Of a stretch of 64,000 nucleotides of DNA, positions 60,850-64,000 are shown in pieces. Origin of the DNA: Gryganskiella cystojenkinii (taxonomy: Eukaryota; Mortierellomycota; Mortierellomycetes; Mortierellales; Mortierellaceae). Location: positions 1 through 64,000 of the forward strand of contig JAAAIG010000038.1 in NCBI GenBank assembly GCA_015852425.1, read 5' to 3'. The notes beneath the pieces were generated by a model. That model saw only the letters and a list, made by a program, of their open reading frames with translations, was not told the DNA's origin and made no database searches. The translations under genes and the position numbers were made by a program. The stretch's first letter is position 1. The number at the start of each line of letters is the position of its first letter.

Positions 60850-62080
60850 TTAGAAGAACTTGAAGTGCTTGTGGTGATGGTGATGACCGTGATGGTGATA
60901 CTTGTGGTGTTTGTAGTGCTTGTAGTGCTTGTGCTGGAAAAAAAGGAAGCAATATGCCAAATGTGAGTAACGGAAGCAATGTTAAAGATGTCTTTAAGAT
61001 GCGGCTCCTCGTTTTTACCTTGTGATGACCATAGTGGTGATGGTGACCATGGACGGGAACTACATGCTGAATCACGCTAAAAGATTCAAAGGAGGCACAA
61101 AAAAAAAAGGTCAGAAGTCATACAAGAACTTGCGCGCCCCAAAAATAAAATAAAAAATGTGCGACTATTTTCTGAGGATCCATTTTCTGTGAACCTACTG
61201 GGCGTGGTGCATTGGTTGATGATGCCCATGGCTCGCATGGTGAAGCGCGCCCATAAGCAAAGCCCCGGCTCCGGCACCAGCGACCATTCCGCCTGAGACG
61301 TGAGGCATTCCGTGATGTTGTACAGGAGGAGCGTAACTCATTGCCTGAGGAGGAGCTGGTGCATACATGGGCTGCTGGGGATACGGTTGCGCCGGGTAGT
61401 AAGGTTGTTGGGGTACTCCATATGGTGACGGAGCCGCTCCATAGGGAGCGCCAGGCGCAGGTGGGGGATGCTGTGGGTACTGCGATGGAGGATAAGCGGG
61501 TTGACCATATCCAGGTTGAGGCTGAGGGTGGTGTGCGTATGCGCCAGCAGCCGCGCCGAGCATATTCCCGAAACCTTTTTCAGTCGCTGGTGCAGTCGTC
61601 GCAGGACTGGCGCTGGGAGCAGCAGAATAAGGCGGAGGAGCGGCCGTCGCCCTCGGGTCTTCCCATTGAGTCTTGCCAGAAGCGGTTTCTGTGATTATTG
61701 AAGAGCAAAAGAAAGGAGGCAAGAGTGGCCGAGCACGGGTTTAGTATTGGAGTTTCGACGTCGCGGTCGAACAGGTTTCACTTATATTGCGGACTGGACA
61801 AAGAGATGGACATCACTTACCGACGTAGAAGTAACGCTTGTGGTTGGCGTCGTATTGAGAGATCCTGGTTGGAATGGAAGCGACAAAACAGAGAATGGCG
61901 CAGAGGGTAATGAGCGGAGAGTGTGCGGAAACAGATGAGGGGTTTTTTTGTTAAGGGACGAACGAGAGCACACTCAAGTTGCGAAGCCGCAATACAACAA
62001 AAATACAGGAACCGAGATAAAATGATAGAGGGAAGGGAAGGATGTCTTTCTTACCAGCCGGCGGGAAGAGGTGCTTCCAT
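60850..62080 (-). CDS. WW-domain protein with Pro-rich and His-rich tail
   Basis: Five exons fit, read from high to low: 62080-62055, 61864-61821, 61688-61199, 61076-61019 and 60933-60850, giving 233 aa. The WW domain (about 4-37) is split by two introns and reads LPAGWISQYDANHKRYFYV then ETASGKTQWEDPR, with both key Trp and the closing Pro. A Pro/Tyr/Gln/Gly-rich stretch (about 60-150) follows, then a short Gly/Ala-rich hydrophobic segment (GGMVAGAGAGALLMGAL). The last 47 residues contain 23 His in HK, HY and HHHH clusters, probably metal-binding. If the intron after 61199 were retained, translation would stop at once (CAG TAG) and the His-rich tail would be lost. Function is unknown. Confidence 0.82.
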
Positions 62081-62996
62081 TTTGAATGAGAGAGCGAGAG
62101 AGAGGGAGAGATGTGGTTTTTGTGTATGGGGAGGAAAGAGAGAAAAGAGAGATGGTCGGGTGATGGAGAAAGAAGTAAAAGAGAGAAATAAGAAGTCCAG
62201 GAAAGAACAGAAAAAGAGGCAAAAGGGAGGGGAGACGAGCCACGAACGAAAAAAAAATGGAAGAGTGGGAACGCTCTTTTGGAGCTTTGGCGAATGAGGC
62301 TCAGCCACACTGCCTTTTGCCAAGGAACCAAGCTCGGTATCCCAGTTCTTTTTTTGGGTGGGCTGTGTGTGTTTGTGCCTGAAGTCACATGATTCGAGCT
62401 TGCACACCCGAAATAAAGTGCAGTCGTCTCTGTGAATACAACGACCATTGACAGTCATTGACAGCGTTACAAAATGCTCTCTGCTGCAAGGTTTGATTGT
62501 TATTGTCCTCAACAACCACAAACCCGCTAGACTGTCTTGAGGATGAGAGCCGTGACCCAAAACGTAATATTTTTTTTTCCTTGTGCGCTTCTCCTTCTTG
62601 GCTCTCTGTGAACAAGTCTGTGTTCCCCTAGTCCCTCTTTCCCCTCTCTTTGTTGGGTTCCTTCCTCTCCCTCCTCCCCCTTCCATCTCCATCCCACAGC
62701 TCCATCTCTCATCTTTGTTTCTTCCATCCTTCACTCCCTGTTTCTTTTTCTTTTTTCTCTTTTTTTTCAATTCGAACGCGACCTGGACCTTTGTCTGCAG
62801 TAACGGTCTCTGCTCCTTCTGTCCTGTCGTCGCGAACTATTAAACGAACAGAAAAAGAAGAAACGACGGTTACTCATTCCTCTCCCCTGTTTCTTTTTTC
62901 TCATCCCCTTCTTTTCCTCATTTCATGTCCACATCCTTTCTCTTTCTATTCCGACTTTATTCTTAATCACTCTCCTGGGCAATCAACTCTTGCAAG
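62081..62996. promoter_or_regulatory. Divergent promoter region at window end
   Basis: The two ATGs are about 0.9 kb apart and face outward. Purine-rich leader (62085-62260) faces the WW gene and a C/T-rich leader (62580-62960) faces the next gene, each being the CT strand of its own transcript. A TGACAGTCATTGACAG direct repeat lies near 62451. No gene is seen. Confidence 0.5.
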
Positions 62997-64000
62997 ATGT
63001 CCGAGCCTTCGGTCTTCTCCTCTCACCAAGACGCGGCGTCGTCTCGGTCCGCAGACAATATTATGGCGGCTGGCCGCCCAAATATCTCTCCTTCGTCTTC
63101 GCCGCACCTTCAGCCCCAACCTTCTCAGAAGGAAGAATACGACGAAGACGAACAACAATATCAGCAGCAACAACAACAACATATTCAACGGCCAATCAGT
63201 ACTGTCTCTGAGGTCTATGACCTGAACCAGGCCGGGTCCTCGGCTGCACTCGGTCAACATCATGAATTTGAGCATAGAGGACAAGACGAGGAGGAAGTGT
63301 ACCAGCGCGACCATCGTGCTGCTAGTCCCCAACTAGACCAAGAACACGGACAGGGTCCTGCCGTCGACGCCTCCCAGCTTCGCGACCTGGATGCCGTCCA
63401 TCCTAATTCACCCACGCTCAACCAACATCAACTTTCCAAATACAGAGCCTTCCGTCTTCTAGTCATGAGGATGGCGACGGTTCCAAGATTGCAGATTTTC
63501 TGGGGTCTGTTGGCACTCTTTGGAAACATGTCCTGGATGGCCATCACACCTGCATATGCATTCAGGTATGGGATCTCGCATACCGCAACACACGAGGTCA
63601 AATGTTTCAGCTTTCAAGGGTGGAGTGGAAAGATTCAGGTACCGGAGGTAACCCCCGATTTTTCTTCTCTGCCTCTTTACTCCTCTATCTAGAAACAAGC
63701 TGGGCCCTACTCCTTACTCTAATCCATCATATACCTTTTGTAAGTGGAAAAAAGGTCGCTGCTTTTACAGCATAATTGCCTCTTTTTACTGAACACTTAT
63801 GCTTATTTGCACGCGTATTTATATCTAGTCCTCATCGCCACCGTTGGAACCTCGCTTGCAGCCATTTGGCAATCCCTCTGTCCAGTCTTAATCCGACAAA
63901 GTCAACGTTCCATGTTTCCCAGGATAATCAACCATCCAGCAACCCAAACCACGACCATCGTCGTCTCTGTTCTTCTCACCGCCTGCAATTTCCTGAGCTG
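62997..64000 (+). CDS. Multi-pass membrane protein, 5' part only
   Basis: The gene runs off the window. Exons 62997-63565, 63693-63739 and 63829 to the window end fit in phase, giving at least 262 aa. The first about 155 residues are polar, Gln/Ser-rich and probably disordered (a QQQQQQQ run near 60). Then three hydrophobic spans appear: about 165-190 (IFWGLLALFGNMSWMAI), about 206-226 (FLIATVGTSLAAIWQSL) and one beginning near the window end (TTTIVVSVLLTACNFL). The small exon 2 is supported by phase and gives NKLGPTPYSNPSYTF. No family is recognised from this part. Confidence 0.68.

Noticed and set aside
61196..61198. TAG at the end of WW exon 3 as the true stop
   Set aside because: The bases form a GTAGGT donor. 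Splicing to 61076 and 60933 keeps phase and adds a coherent His-rich tail ending in TAA.
61726..61795. tRNA-like boxes (GTGGCCGAGC and GGTCGAAC)
   Set aside because: The A box is partly right but the B box lacks the GGTTCRANNCC pattern and no acceptor stem forms. It lies in an intron of the WW gene.

Overview
This 64 kb window reads as nuclear DNA of an intron-rich, early-diverging fungus, most likely Mucoromycota and probably Mortierellomycotina. That placement is an inference from gene content, gene architecture and general style, not from a database search. Almost every gene is split by short introns (about 80-320 bp) with GT-AG ends and frequent CTAAC-type branch points. Genes start after pyrimidine-rich leaders, some end in AATAAA signals, and spacing is compact with many head-to-head and tail-to-tail pairs. 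I saw no tRNA, rRNA, CRISPR array or intact mobile element. Exon joins were worked out by hand from splice signals, reading phase and family homology, and exon lengths were checked for phase.

Region by region. 0.8-9.8 kb holds two tandem paralogues of a single-pass membrane protein with a large lumenal or extracellular part (DUF3712/LEA-2-like). Then come AP-3 adaptor subunit delta (10.2-14.9), pyruvate kinase (15.4-17.6), a three-SH3 scaffold protein (18.3-22.0) and, on the minus strand, the spliceosomal intron-binding helicase Aquarius (22.1-27.3). A divergent region of 1.25 kb carries a 25-bp minisatellite and leads to a four-RRM RNA-binding protein (28.6-31.8). A gene-free stretch of about 6 kb precedes the plasma-membrane H+-ATPase PMA1 (37.8-40.9). 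CCR4 deadenylase (41.6-44.1) and a Mig1/CreA-type two-finger repressor (47.1-48.0) follow.

The last third contains two tandem paralogous secreted proteins of unknown family (48.4-49.8 and 50.7-51.9, minus), an F-box/EF-hand protein (52.3-53.5), YAF9 with a YEATS domain (53.8-54.7, minus), and a probably mitochondrial aldehyde dehydrogenase that shares a 240-bp divergent promoter with YAF9. These are followed by an unrecognised multi-pass membrane protein (57.2-58.5), an unrecognised Ser-rich protein (58.7-60.6), a WW-domain protein with a histidine-rich tail (60.9-62.1, minus) and the start of another membrane protein cut off by the window end (63.0-64.0).

The genes do not form an operon or a biosynthetic cluster; this is ordinary housekeeping chromosome. 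Candidate novelties are the palindromic 25-bp array between AQR and the RRM gene, the tandem secreted family with four conserved cysteines, the WW/His-rich protein whose tail depends on splicing one intron, the F-box/EF-hand fusion, and the tandem LEA-2-like pair with unusually long first introns. None amounts to a clearly new multi-gene system.
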